Assembly: GCA_029257805.1 (NCBI GenBank)
Contig: JARIAR010000067.1
Location: forward strand, 19,672-83,671
Source of the DNA: Blautia sp.
GTDB lineage: Bacteria; Bacillota; Clostridia; Lachnospirales; Lachnospiraceae
Direction: 5' to 3'
DNA: 64,000 nucleotides
In this document: positions 47,110-55,568 of the stretch, one piece after another
Position numbering within the stretch: position 1 is the stretch's first letter
How the letters are laid out: every line of letters starts with the position of its first letter
Made by a program: the position numbers and the translations under genes
The notes under the pieces: generated by a model
The model's database searches: none
What the model was told of the DNA's origin: nothing
What the model saw: the letters and a program-made list of their open reading frames with translations, nothing else

Positions 47110-49614
47110 ATGAGCGATTACAGAGTGACAGTAGATACCTGTAGCTATACCCGCAGGAATAACGGAACCTGCATAATAAAAGGCTGGATGTACACGGGAG
47201 ATCAGGAACCTGAGATTCAGGTACGTGCCGGACATACACCTCTATCCTGTACAGTAATAAGAACAGAAAGACCGGATGTTTTGAAAGCGCTTCCGGAAAT
47301 TCCATTTCCGGATGTAAAAGCAGGATTTGAAATTTACATCGAAAATATAGAAAATCTTTTTTCGCTGGCGGATGCCATTCGTGTACGCATATGCTGCGGA
47401 GAAGAAAGTTTTCCTGTGATACAAAAAAGTATGGATCAGGTAAAAAAAGAGTATTTTCAGGACACGCTGCAATATTACATGGAATGTGTGGAACGACGGC
47501 TGGATAAGGTATATATACAGGGATGGTGTGTGGATACTCTTGGTGGATTTGAAATGAAAGTGCTGAAGGAAAAAGACCAGCAGCAGGAGCACGTACATTA
47601 CAGCAGACTTCGCCGTCCGGATCTTACAGAAGTATTTGGGGTAGAGTCAGAATCCTGCCATGGCTTTATTTTGGAGATTCCGAGAAGTGAGATTAAAAGC
47701 AGAAATATTGTACTTTTGTTTGAGAATAAAGCAGTAGCAAAACGGGAAGTTATAGATATGCGGCGTTTTGACAGGGAAAACGCACGACTTGGGCGCATCA
47801 TAAAAACAATAGGAAAAGAAAACAGAGAAAAGAATGAACAGATCCGGAAAGAACTGGGATTTAGAGGATTTTTAGATTATGTATGGGAAGAGTCTGGTTC
47901 TTTTGCAGATGCATATGGACATTATGCAAAAAAACACAGCCCATCTAAAAGAGAATTGCGCCGACAGGCAAAGGAAGAATTTACATGTGCACCTTTGTTT
48001 AGCATTGTGGTTCCGCTTTATCATACGCCTCTTCCGTTTTTGAAAGAAATGATTGATTCTGTTCGAGAACAGAGTTATGGAAACTGGCAGCTTTGTCTTG
48101 CAGACGGAAGTAAAGATCGTGCTCTGGAAGAATTTATTTTTGCTAATTACGGAAAAGACCGCCGTATTTCTTATAAATATCTGGAGAAAAATACAGGGAT
48201 TTCCGGAAATACAAATGCTGCTCTTCATATGGCAGAAGGAGACTATATTGTATTTGCAGATCATGATGATACACTTGCTCCGGATGCACTTTACGAGGTT
48301 GCCTGCGCTTTGCGGGAACATCCGGAAACAGAGCTTCTTTATACAGATGAAGATCTGATGGATGAGAAAGGAAATCTTTTATATCCTCACTTTAAACCGG
48401 ATTTTAATCTGGATTTCCTTCGCAGTCTTAATTATATCTGCCATCTTGTTGTGGTGAAACGAAGTCTTCTGGAAAAAACGGGAGAATTAAGACCGGAAAT
48501 GGACGGGGCACAGGACCATGATTTTCTGCTGAGATGTGTGGAAAAGACAGACGCAGTTTACCATATTCCGAAAGTATTGTACCACTGGAGAAGTCACGAT
48601 GGTTCCACTGCCGGAAATCAGGACAGTAAATTGTATGCAGTGGAAGCCGGGAAAAAGGCGCTTTTAGAACATTATGATCGTTGTGGACTGGAAGCTGAGG
48701 TAGAGTTTACCGGTACATTTATCATTTATCGAACCAAGTTTACAGTAAAGGGAAATCCGAAAGTTTCTATTTTGATTCCAAATAAAGATCATATTGAAGA
48801 TCTTAATAAGTGTATACGCTCTATTGAAGAAAAGAGCTCATGGAACAACAAAGAAATTATTGTAATCGAAAATAACAGTGAAGAAAAAGAAACATTCCAG
48901 TATTATGAAAAACTGGAAAGACAGTATGAAAATGTAAAAGTGGTAACATGGGATGGAGAGTTTAATTATTCTGCGATCAATAATTTCGGAGCAAAATATG
49001 CAGAAGGGGAATATTATCTTCTTTTAAATAATGATACAGAAGTCATTACATCTGACTGGTTGGAACAGATGATCGGATACTGCCAGCGGGAAGATGTGGG
49101 AATTGCAGGTGCGAGACTTTCTTATCCGGACAATACGATCCAGCACGCCGGCGTTGTAATTGGGATGGGTGGATTTGCCGGTCATATCCTTACGGGATAT
49201 GGAAGAAAATATACAGGTTATATGGGCAGGCTTATTGCGGCACAGGATATAAGTGCTGTGACAGGTGCGTGTCTTATGGTAAAAAAAGAGTTATTTCAGG
49301 AGCTTCATGGACTGGATGAAGGGTTTGCCGTTGCGCTAAATGATGTGGACTTCTGTCTCAGGGCAAGAATGAAAAATCAACTGGTTGTATTTTTGCCGGG
49401 TGTAGAATTATATCATTATGAATCAAAATCCAGAGGATTTGAAACAACACCGGAAAAACAGGCCCGTTTTCAAAAAGAGATCAGTCGTTTCCAGGAACGT
49501 TATCAAGAGCTTCTGGACAGCGGAGATCCTTATTATAATCCAAACTTAAGTCTGATAAGAGGCGATTGTTCTCTTGCCAGTCCATATGAAGCAGTGAAAG
49601 GAAGAAAAGTATGA
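47110..49614 (+). CDS. Double GT2 glycosyltransferase, first of tandem pair
   Basis: 834 residues. An N-terminal beta-rich part (about 1-230, with two short repeats, CIIKGWMYTG and VYIQGWCVDT) precedes two GT-A GT2 domains: one near 297-520 (FSIVVPLYHTPLPFLKEMID, FADHDDTLAPDA) and one near 553-810 (VSILIPNKDHIEDLNKC, LLNNDTEV). The layout is that of rhamnan/galactan-type polymerising transferases. No TM helices. It overlaps the second paralogue by ATGA. ATG 47110 is preferred to GTG 47107. Confidence 0.9.
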   Translation: MSDYRVTVDTCSYTRRNNGTCIIKGWMYTGDQEPEIQVRAGHTPLSCTVIRTERPDVLKALPEIPFPDVKAGFEIYIENIENLFSLADAIRVRICCGEESFPVIQKSMDQVKKEYFQDTLQYYMECVERRLDKVYIQGWCVDTLGGFEMKVLKEKDQQQEHVHYSRLRRPDLTEVFGVESESCHGFILEIPRSEIKSRNIVLLFENKAVAKREVIDMRRFDRENARLGRIIKTIGKENREKNEQIRKELGFRGFLDYVWEESGSFADAYGHYAKKHSPSKRELRRQAKEEFTCAPLFSIVVPLYHTPLPFLKEMIDSVREQSYGNWQLCLADGSKDRALEEFIFANYGKDRRISYKYLEKNTGISGNTNAALHMAEGDYIVFADHDDTLAPDALYEVACALREHPETELLYTDEDLMDEKGNLLYPHFKPDFNLDFLRSLNYICHLVVVKRSLLEKTGELRPEMDGAQDHDFLLRCVEKTDAVYHIPKVLYHWRSHDGSTAGNQDSKLYAVEAGKKALLEHYDRCGLEAEVEFTGTFIIYRTKFTVKGNPKVSILIPNKDHIEDLNKCIRSIEEKSSWNNKEIIVIENNSEEKETFQYYEKLERQYENVKVVTWDGEFNYSAINNFGAKYAEGEYYLLLNNDTEVITSDWLEQMIGYCQREDVGIAGARLSYPDNTIQHAGVVIGMGGFAGHILTGYGRKYTGYMGRLIAAQDISAVTGACLMVKKELFQELHGLDEGFAVALNDVDFCLRARMKNQLVVFLPGVELYHYESKSRGFETTPEKQARFQKEISRFQERYQELLDSGDPYYNPNLSLIRGDCSLASPYEAVKGRKV

Positions 49615-52058
49615 AAAACCAGTTATTGGAAGTGGAAAAAGAGCGTTTCTTTCTGAATGACGAATGCAAATACTTAATACGCGGTATCATTCCGGAGAAG
49701 TATACAGTAGAAGCTTTTTTAGATGGAGAGAAATTGCCGGTATCCATGGAGCGTCAGATTGCCAAAAGTGCTGTAGAACGATTTAAAGACGGGGAAATGC
49801 TGGGAGGGCAGAGAGTAGAAGCGGTTGTAGATCTGCCTCAGGATATTTCCGGATATCAATGGTTGAAAGTATATGCGGTTTTTGAAAAAGAACGCCTGGA
49901 ATGGTTTCATATTAAAACAGAAGAACTTTTAAAGAAAAGAGGAAAACCACAGTTTTATATTGAAGAAGAGCGCGTAAATCAAAAAGATCATTCTCTTATT
50001 CTGCGGGGATGGGCAGCCGGTTCTTCTCATGTACAGATTCGTTTGTTTGATGAAAAGAAGCAGCCGCTTTCTGTTGCAGTGCAGAGAAATGCCCGTATGG
50101 ATGTAGAGGGAATGTTTCAGGAATGTGTGATAGACAGGGAACCGGGATTCTATGTAGAAGCAGAAAATCTTACAGGGCGATTTTTATACCTTGTTATGCG
50201 TCAGGATAATGGAAAAAAATCGGTATATAGAATAGGACTGGGAAGAAAAGAAGTTCTTTTGGGAAAAGCAGAAAAATATCGTAGGAAAGCATTAAATTAT
50301 ATGAGGGCAAACGGAATGAAAGCCCTGTTTGTAAAAGCTGCAAGAAAACTTGCAGAACGAACAAACCGACCTGTAGATTACGCAGAGTGGCTTCCAAAGC
50401 ATCTTCCAACAGAAGGTGAATTGCAAAAACAGCGGAAAAAAGAATTTCCCTATGCACCTAAAATCAGTATTGTCGTTCCTCTTTATAAAACAAAAGAAGA
50501 ATATTTAAAACAGCTGGTAGATTCAGTAAAAGCACAGACATATACAAACTGGGAACTTTGTCTTTCTGATGGAAGTGGTAAAAATTCCCCGATAGCGGAT
50601 CTTTTGGAAAAAATAACAAAAGAAGATTGTCGCATTAAAGTGATCCGTCACGAAGAATCTCTTAAAATTGCTGAAAATACGAATGCGGCGATTTCCATTG
50701 CTGAAGGAGATTTTATTGCATTTGCAGATCACGATGATGTTCTTTGCGCCCATGCTCTTTATGAGTGTGTCCAGGCATTAAATGAACATCCGGAAACAGA
50801 AGTTCTTTATTCGGATGAAGATAAAATGAGTATAAAGGGAAATAAGTTTTTTATGCCTCATTTCAAACCGGATTTTAACCTGGATCTTTTGTGTACGGTA
50901 AACTATATTTGCCATCTTTTTGTTGTAAAAAAGGAACTTCTTGGAAAAGTGGGACTTCTTCGTCCGGAATTTGACGGGGCACAGGATTATGATTTTATTT
51001 TCCGTTGTGTGGAAGCAACAGATCATATTTATCATATTCCTAAGATCTTATATCACTGGAGAAGCCATGAAGATTCTACTGCAGAGAACCCGGAAAGTAA
51101 GATGTATGCATTTGATGCAGGGCAAAGGGCAATCGAGGCGCATTTTCAGCGTATAGGAGTCAAAGCCGAAGTTTATAAGGGAGAATATCTGGGACTTTAC
51201 AGAACAAGATATATCCGGGATTATGATCCTCTTATTTCTATTATTATTCCAAATAAAGATCATATTGACGATCTGGAGCGGTGTATCTCTTCTATAGAGC
51301 AGAAGTCTACTTATGCTAACTATGAGTACATTATTGTGGAAAATAACAGTACAGAAGAGAAAACTTTTGCATATTATAAAGAACTGGAAAAAAGAAATCC
51401 AAAAGTGCGTGTTGTTTACTGGGATGGGGTATTTAATTATTCAGAGATTAATAACTTTGGAATTTCTTATGCAAAAGGAGAATATCTTCTTTTATTAAAT
51501 AATGACACGGAAATCATAAATGCGGATTGGATGGAAGAACTTCTGGGATATTGTATGAGACCGGATGTAGGAATCGTAGGTGCAAGACTTTATTATGAGG
51601 ACGATACGGTGCAGCATGCCGGAGTTGTATTAGGGTTTGGCGGAATTGCAGGACATTGTTTTGTGCAGCAGCCAAGAGGGAACACCGGATATTGCCATCG
51701 GATCATCTGTGCCCAGAATTACAGTGCAGTTACAGCTGCCTGCATGATGGTAAAAAAAGAAGCATTTGACAAAGTCGGAGGGTTAAGTCCGGATCTTGCA
51801 GTTGCTTTTAATGATATTGATTTTTGTCTGAAAGTCCGGGATGCAGGATATCTTGTAGTATATAATCCTTATGTAGAATTGTATCATTACGAATCCAAGT
51901 CAAGAGGATTGGAAGATACTCCGGAAAAAAGAGAACGTTTTGCAAAAGAAATTGCGACACTGGAAAGCCATTGGCCGGAAATTTTTGCAAAACCAGATCC
52001 ATATTATAATCCGAATCTTACATTAAAAAGTCAGGATTTTTCACTGAAGAGGTTATAG
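49611..52058 (+). CDS. Double GT2 glycosyltransferase, second of tandem pair
   Basis: 815 residues with the same layout as its neighbour: N-terminal beta segments (about 1-205, SLILRGWAAG), GT-A domain one (about 280-500, ISIVVPLYKTKEEYLKQLVD, FADHDDVLCAH) and GT-A domain two (about 535-790, ISIIIPNKDHIDDLERC, LLNNDTEI). The GT parts are close to the upstream gene while the N-termini are divergent, which fits a duplication with different acceptor or linkage specificity. Together they offer four catalytic centres, enough for a repeating unit of several sugars. Confidence 0.9.
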   Translation: MKNQLLEVEKERFFLNDECKYLIRGIIPEKYTVEAFLDGEKLPVSMERQIAKSAVERFKDGEMLGGQRVEAVVDLPQDISGYQWLKVYAVFEKERLEWFHIKTEELLKKRGKPQFYIEEERVNQKDHSLILRGWAAGSSHVQIRLFDEKKQPLSVAVQRNARMDVEGMFQECVIDREPGFYVEAENLTGRFLYLVMRQDNGKKSVYRIGLGRKEVLLGKAEKYRRKALNYMRANGMKALFVKAARKLAERTNRPVDYAEWLPKHLPTEGELQKQRKKEFPYAPKISIVVPLYKTKEEYLKQLVDSVKAQTYTNWELCLSDGSGKNSPIADLLEKITKEDCRIKVIRHEESLKIAENTNAAISIAEGDFIAFADHDDVLCAHALYECVQALNEHPETEVLYSDEDKMSIKGNKFFMPHFKPDFNLDLLCTVNYICHLFVVKKELLGKVGLLRPEFDGAQDYDFIFRCVEATDHIYHIPKILYHWRSHEDSTAENPESKMYAFDAGQRAIEAHFQRIGVKAEVYKGEYLGLYRTRYIRDYDPLISIIIPNKDHIDDLERCISSIEQKSTYANYEYIIVENNSTEEKTFAYYKELEKRNPKVRVVYWDGVFNYSEINNFGISYAKGEYLLLLNNDTEIINADWMEELLGYCMRPDVGIVGARLYYEDDTVQHAGVVLGFGGIAGHCFVQQPRGNTGYCHRIICAQNYSAVTAACMMVKKEAFDKVGGLSPDLAVAFNDIDFCLKVRDAGYLVVYNPYVELYHYESKSRGLEDTPEKRERFAKEIATLESHWPEIFAKPDPYYNPNLTLKSQDFSLKRL

Positions 52059-52061
52059 AAT

Positions 52062-54521
52062 ATGCAAATAAATAAGAAGTTTATGAATTCGGAGAAACAA
52101 ACAAGGCTGCTGTTACTGGCAGCCTTGTTTGTCAGCAGCCTGTTTATTTTCAGACGCTATTTGTTTGGAAATGAGATTATGGCCTTTAATGATATTGGCG
52201 GAGATACGATGCAGCTTTATACCATGCAATATGCAAGTGTCATCAACCATCTCCGAGAAGGGAATTTTTCTTTTTGGGATTTTACAAATGGATTTGGGAT
52301 TAATTATTTTAATTTGAATCCGGGAGATCCGTCTTTTCTTTTACTTGTTGGAATTGGTGTGATTTTGGGACCGGATCACATGTTGTTTTTTCTGGCATGG
52401 GTGCAGGTTTTGAAAATACTTTTGGCAGGTTATGTATTTTATCATTATCTTTCCTGCTTCTCTTTTAGCAGACAGGCAAAATTTGCAGCGGCTTTTGCCT
52501 ATGGATTAAATGGCCATCTTCTGATATGGGGGCAGCATTACCAATTTGGAATGGCAATCATATATTTTCCCTTGATGCTTTTGGGATGTGAAAAGTTTAT
52601 CCAGAACAAAAAAGGGAAAGCGCTCTTTCCACTTGCTGTTTTTCTGTCAGGGATTTACAGTGCGTATTTTAGTTATATGTGCCTTGCTGCTCTTGGGATT
52701 TATCTGTTATTCCGGATAGGGATGGAAAGAGAAATCACATGGAAGCAGAGAATATCAAAATTTTTAAAAGGATGCTGGAGAATTATTCTGGGGATTGGAA
52801 TGAGCATGGGAATGTTTCTTCCACTGGCCAGCTGCCTTCTTAATGTGTCGGCTCGTGTAGGTACTGGAAACAGGGGGATTCTGGAATCGCTTAAGCATTA
52901 TATGACATTTTATCCCGGGAAATTTTATGAATCTCTGCTGATGCGTATGTTTTCTTCCAACATTCAGACAACAATGGCATTGAAAGATGGAAATTTTGAA
53001 GTATTGTGGAATTACTACGAAGATCCTATTGTTTTCTGTTCCACTCTGGCCGTTCTTCTTAATATCCTGTTCCTTGCAGTATTTTGGAAATCTCAGGAAA
53101 CAAAAAGGACAAAGATAGCGGTATATGCAGCTGCGATTCTTATTGTACTTTGTGTTACAACAGAAATCGGAGGTTTTGTATTTAATGGATTTTCCGATAC
53201 AACGAATCGCTATACTTTCGTATTGATCCCGTTTTTCCTTTTGGCGATGGCATGGATGTGGGATTATATAAAAAGCGGTGAGAGGATCCCGTTCCTTTTT
53301 GTTGCCGGCTTTTGTATCGTTATGGTATTTGTTTATTATGTGGGATACCGGCAGAGTATTTTTCCAGAGCACAGGATAAATGCAGTAATACTTTGTATAA
53401 CCGGACTTTGCATGGCTGTTGTGATTGGATTTGGCATAAAAGGAAAGACGATGAACGTGCTCCTTCTTCTCCTTATGATCAATGTGATATCAGAAGGAAA
53501 TGCGTGTTATGAAGCCCGGTTGTGCATTCGTAAGACAGACACACCGGCAGAGAAGATACAGGAAGAACAGGCACGTTATGAAATAGAAAGAAATTCCGGT
53601 GATCCTCTTCGAGAGGCAAGAGCAGAGCTGATGCTTCCACAGGGATATTTTGGTGCGTTATATAATCCAAATATTCAGGATGCCCTGTCATATTTGAGAG
53701 AAAAAGATCCAGAATTTTTCAGATTGGAAAAAGATTTTGTTTCTGCTACATGGTGTATGGATGCCCAGGCGCAGGGATACTATGGAGTTAATTCTTATAA
53801 TTCTGTTATGAATAAAAACATAAAAGAATTTGTAGATACCTGTTGTCCGGAACTGTATTTTGCAGATCATAATCACCATAGTTTTGTGTCAAGTGTTCAG
53901 AATAACGGACTTGCTTCTTTTCTGGGAATACGTTATCTCCTTTCAAGAGATGGGAATTTTAATCCTGAAAAATATAAAAAAGTTCATCAGTTTGGAGATC
54001 TGTATCTTTATGAAAACAGGAAGCAGACAGATATGGGAAAATTTTACGAAAATACTATATCTGAGGAAAGTTTTAAGAAACTGTGTACAAAAGAAACAAG
54101 ACAGAAGCTTTGGGATAATGTTATTGCAATAGAAGACGGGGAAGAAATTCAAAGCCTCTCTGATCTGAAAGATGTGCAAACTAAAAAAGAAAAGTCCAGA
54201 GTGATTTTAAACCGTCCATTAAATGATTCCCATATAGAAGGAACCATTGAGGCTGCAACAGATGGATATGCTGTATTTATGATCCCGTATGAAGCTGGAT
54301 GGCATATTAAAATAGACGGGAAAGAAACAGAACTTATACGGGGCAATCTTGGATTTTCGGCCTGCTCTGTGAAAGAAGGAAATCATACTGTGACACTAAG
54401 CTTTTTCCCGCCCGGATTAAGGGAAGGGATTTTACTAAGTGTATTGTTCTGGTGTGTTTTTGCCGGGCAGCAGATTTATGAACATGAAAAAGAGAAGAAA
54501 AAACGTGCAGAGAATGCTTAG
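52062..54521 (+). CDS. YfhO-family large membrane protein (GT-C-like)
   Basis: 819 residues. About a dozen helices occupy residues 15-490, with an extracytoplasmic loop after the first helix containing FNDIGGDTMQLYTMQ (the Asp-rich loop typical of YfhO/GT-C enzymes). A long soluble part (about 495-790) follows, then a last helix and a Lys-rich tail. YfhO-type proteins use undecaprenyl-phosphate sugars to glycosylate wall polymers such as lipoteichoic acid. It is the last gene of the cluster and a suitable user of the sugar made by the GT2/small-DMT module. A strong hairpin lies in the first 70 bases of the gene. Confidence 0.85.
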   Translation: MQINKKFMNSEKQTRLLLLAALFVSSLFIFRRYLFGNEIMAFNDIGGDTMQLYTMQYASVINHLREGNFSFWDFTNGFGINYFNLNPGDPSFLLLVGIGVILGPDHMLFFLAWVQVLKILLAGYVFYHYLSCFSFSRQAKFAAAFAYGLNGHLLIWGQHYQFGMAIIYFPLMLLGCEKFIQNKKGKALFPLAVFLSGIYSAYFSYMCLAALGIYLLFRIGMEREITWKQRISKFLKGCWRIILGIGMSMGMFLPLASCLLNVSARVGTGNRGILESLKHYMTFYPGKFYESLLMRMFSSNIQTTMALKDGNFEVLWNYYEDPIVFCSTLAVLLNILFLAVFWKSQETKRTKIAVYAAAILIVLCVTTEIGGFVFNGFSDTTNRYTFVLIPFFLLAMAWMWDYIKSGERIPFLFVAGFCIVMVFVYYVGYRQSIFPEHRINAVILCITGLCMAVVIGFGIKGKTMNVLLLLLMINVISEGNACYEARLCIRKTDTPAEKIQEEQARYEIERNSGDPLREARAELMLPQGYFGALYNPNIQDALSYLREKDPEFFRLEKDFVSATWCMDAQAQGYYGVNSYNSVMNKNIKEFVDTCCPELYFADHNHHSFVSSVQNNGLASFLGIRYLLSRDGNFNPEKYKKVHQFGDLYLYENRKQTDMGKFYENTISEESFKKLCTKETRQKLWDNVIAIEDGEEIQSLSDLKDVQTKKEKSRVILNRPLNDSHIEGTIEAATDGYAVFMIPYEAGWHIKIDGKETELIRGNLGFSACSVKEGNHTVTLSFFPPGLREGILLSVLFWCVFAGQQIYEHEKEKKKRAENA
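52097..52132 (+). repeat. 14-bp perfect hairpin inside the start of the YfhO-like gene
   Basis: ACAAACAAGGCTGC (52097-52110) pairs perfectly with GCAGCCTTGTTTGT (52119-52132), 8-base loop. It is inside the coding sequence, encodes part of the first helix, and lacks a T run. It may slow translation or attenuate transcription. Confidence 0.6.
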
Positions 54522-54537
54522 AAGCAGTCCTGCACGT
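54503..54537 (+). repeat. Inverted repeat at the stop of the YfhO-like gene
   Basis: ACGTGCAG (54503-54510) pairs with CTGCACGT (54530-54537) over a 19-base loop and spans the stop codon. It lies just before the terminator and may help protect the 3' end or assist termination. Confidence 0.5.
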
Positions 54538-54541
54538 ATAT

Positions 54542-55411
54542 TCAGGATGCCGGGCTGGTAATGCCCGGCTTTCTGTATTTTCCGGGGGTGATTCCTTTGT
54601 ATTTTTTGAAAGTCCGTATAAAGTAACTTAAATCATTAAAGCCATTTCCGTAAGCTATTTCCGTAATGGAATCATTTGTTGTGGATAGCTGATAGCATGC
54701 CTGCTCGATCCTTTGGCGATTTAAATAGTCCATGGGAGTCTGATGCGTCATTTCGGAGAAAAAACGGCAGAAATATTTAGGAGACATGGACACAGAGGCA
54801 GAAAGCTGTTGCAGGGTAATGGGAGAACTGTAATTTTTTTCTATGAATTCTACAACCTGTTTTAACTGCACAATACGTTTATAATCACGTCGGGCTTTTG
54901 GAAGGCTTTCCAAATAGTAATGATTACCGAAAATGAGACCGAAAAAGTAGTAAAATTGTCCAAAGACAGTCAGCTCATACCCTTCTGTTTTTTTCCAGAG
55001 AGATTCAAAAATAGAATTTGCAGTTGTAAGAATTTCTTTTTGTCGAAAGGTAAAGTGATGGTAGATCATAATATCCTGATGGAGAATACGCTGGATATAA
55101 TCGGAGCAAACAGAACCTGTTTTTAAAAATGCGTTCATATCAAAAACAATACATTGATAGACACATTTATCGGGAATTCCGGAATGCAGGACTCCGCTAT
55201 GGATAAAAATCACATCACCAGGTACAGCTGTAAAACTTTTTTCGTCTAAAGTAACAGTAAGCGTACCTTCCAGAATCCTTATGATCTCATACTCTACATG
55301 CCAGTGATAGGACATCACATAACGAGGATGTGTGCTGTCTATGTGATGAAATTCAAATGGAAAACCGTAGGTACCTCTTAAACGGTCTTCGTTGCAATCT
55401 AAATCGTGCAT
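54542..55411 (-). CDS. AraC-family transcriptional regulator, probably of fucI
   Basis: 289 residues from ATG at 55409-55411, chosen because AAAGGAGA precedes it; the longer reading to 55441 lacks a ribosome site. An N-terminal cupin sugar-sensing domain (MSYHWHVEYEIIRILEG, HSGVLHSG) precedes two HTH motifs (about 185-280, LQQLSASVSMSPKYFCRFF, IAYGNGFNDLSYFIRTFKKY). It is divergent from fucI, the usual place for a local activator. L-fucose or an intermediate as ligand is inference from position only. Confidence 0.9.
   Translation of the reverse strand: MHDLDCNEDRLRGTYGFPFEFHHIDSTHPRYVMSYHWHVEYEIIRILEGTLTVTLDEKSFTAVPGDVIFIHSGVLHSGIPDKCVYQCIVFDMNAFLKTGSVCSDYIQRILHQDIMIYHHFTFRQKEILTTANSIFESLWKKTEGYELTVFGQFYYFFGLIFGNHYYLESLPKARRDYKRIVQLKQVVEFIEKNYSSPITLQQLSASVSMSPKYFCRFFSEMTHQTPMDYLNRQRIEQACYQLSTTNDSITEIAYGNGFNDLSYFIRTFKKYKGITPGKYRKPGITSPAS
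54549..54580 (+). terminator. Terminator of the polysaccharide operon, inside the araC-like 3' end
   Basis: GCCGGGC (54549-54555) pairs with GCCCGGC (54563-54569), followed by a T-rich stretch on the plus strand. It overlaps the last codons of the convergent regulator gene. Confidence 0.75.
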
Positions 55412-55469
55412 AAAATCTGTCTCCTTTATAAGAAAAAACAAAAAAGTGAATATTGTACTATTATTTGCT

Positions 55470-55499
55470 ATTATAGCACAAGTAATTTTTAAATTGCAA
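55470..55499 (-). promoter_or_regulatory. Putative promoter of the araC-like regulator
   Basis: On the minus strand TTGCAA (55494-55499), an 18-base spacer and perfect TATAAT (55470-55475). The -10 is centred in a TGCTATTATAGCA palindrome (55466-55478), a possible operator. Confidence 0.6.
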
Positions 55500-55502
55500 A
55501 TG

Positions 55503-55508
55503 TATAAT
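55503..55508 (+). promoter_or_regulatory. Candidate -10 of fucI promoter
   Basis: A perfect TATAAT without a recognisable -35 at the right distance, as expected of an activator-dependent promoter. It lies 60 bases before fucI and back to back with the regulator promoter. Confidence 0.5.
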
Positions 55509-55568
55509 AAAAGACATAAAAGTAAAAAATAATATTTTAAAATAATTTATACTAGGAGGTATGAAATT

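Noticed and set aside
47110..52058. A direct repeat or assembly duplication covering the two double-GT2 genes
   Set aside because: The proteins share motifs but differ throughout at residue and codon level and have unrelated N-termini, so this is an old paralogous pair, not an artefact.
55442..55568. Catabolite-responsive element (CcpA cre site) before fucI
   Set aside because: No sequence close to the WTGNAANCGNWNNCA consensus was found.
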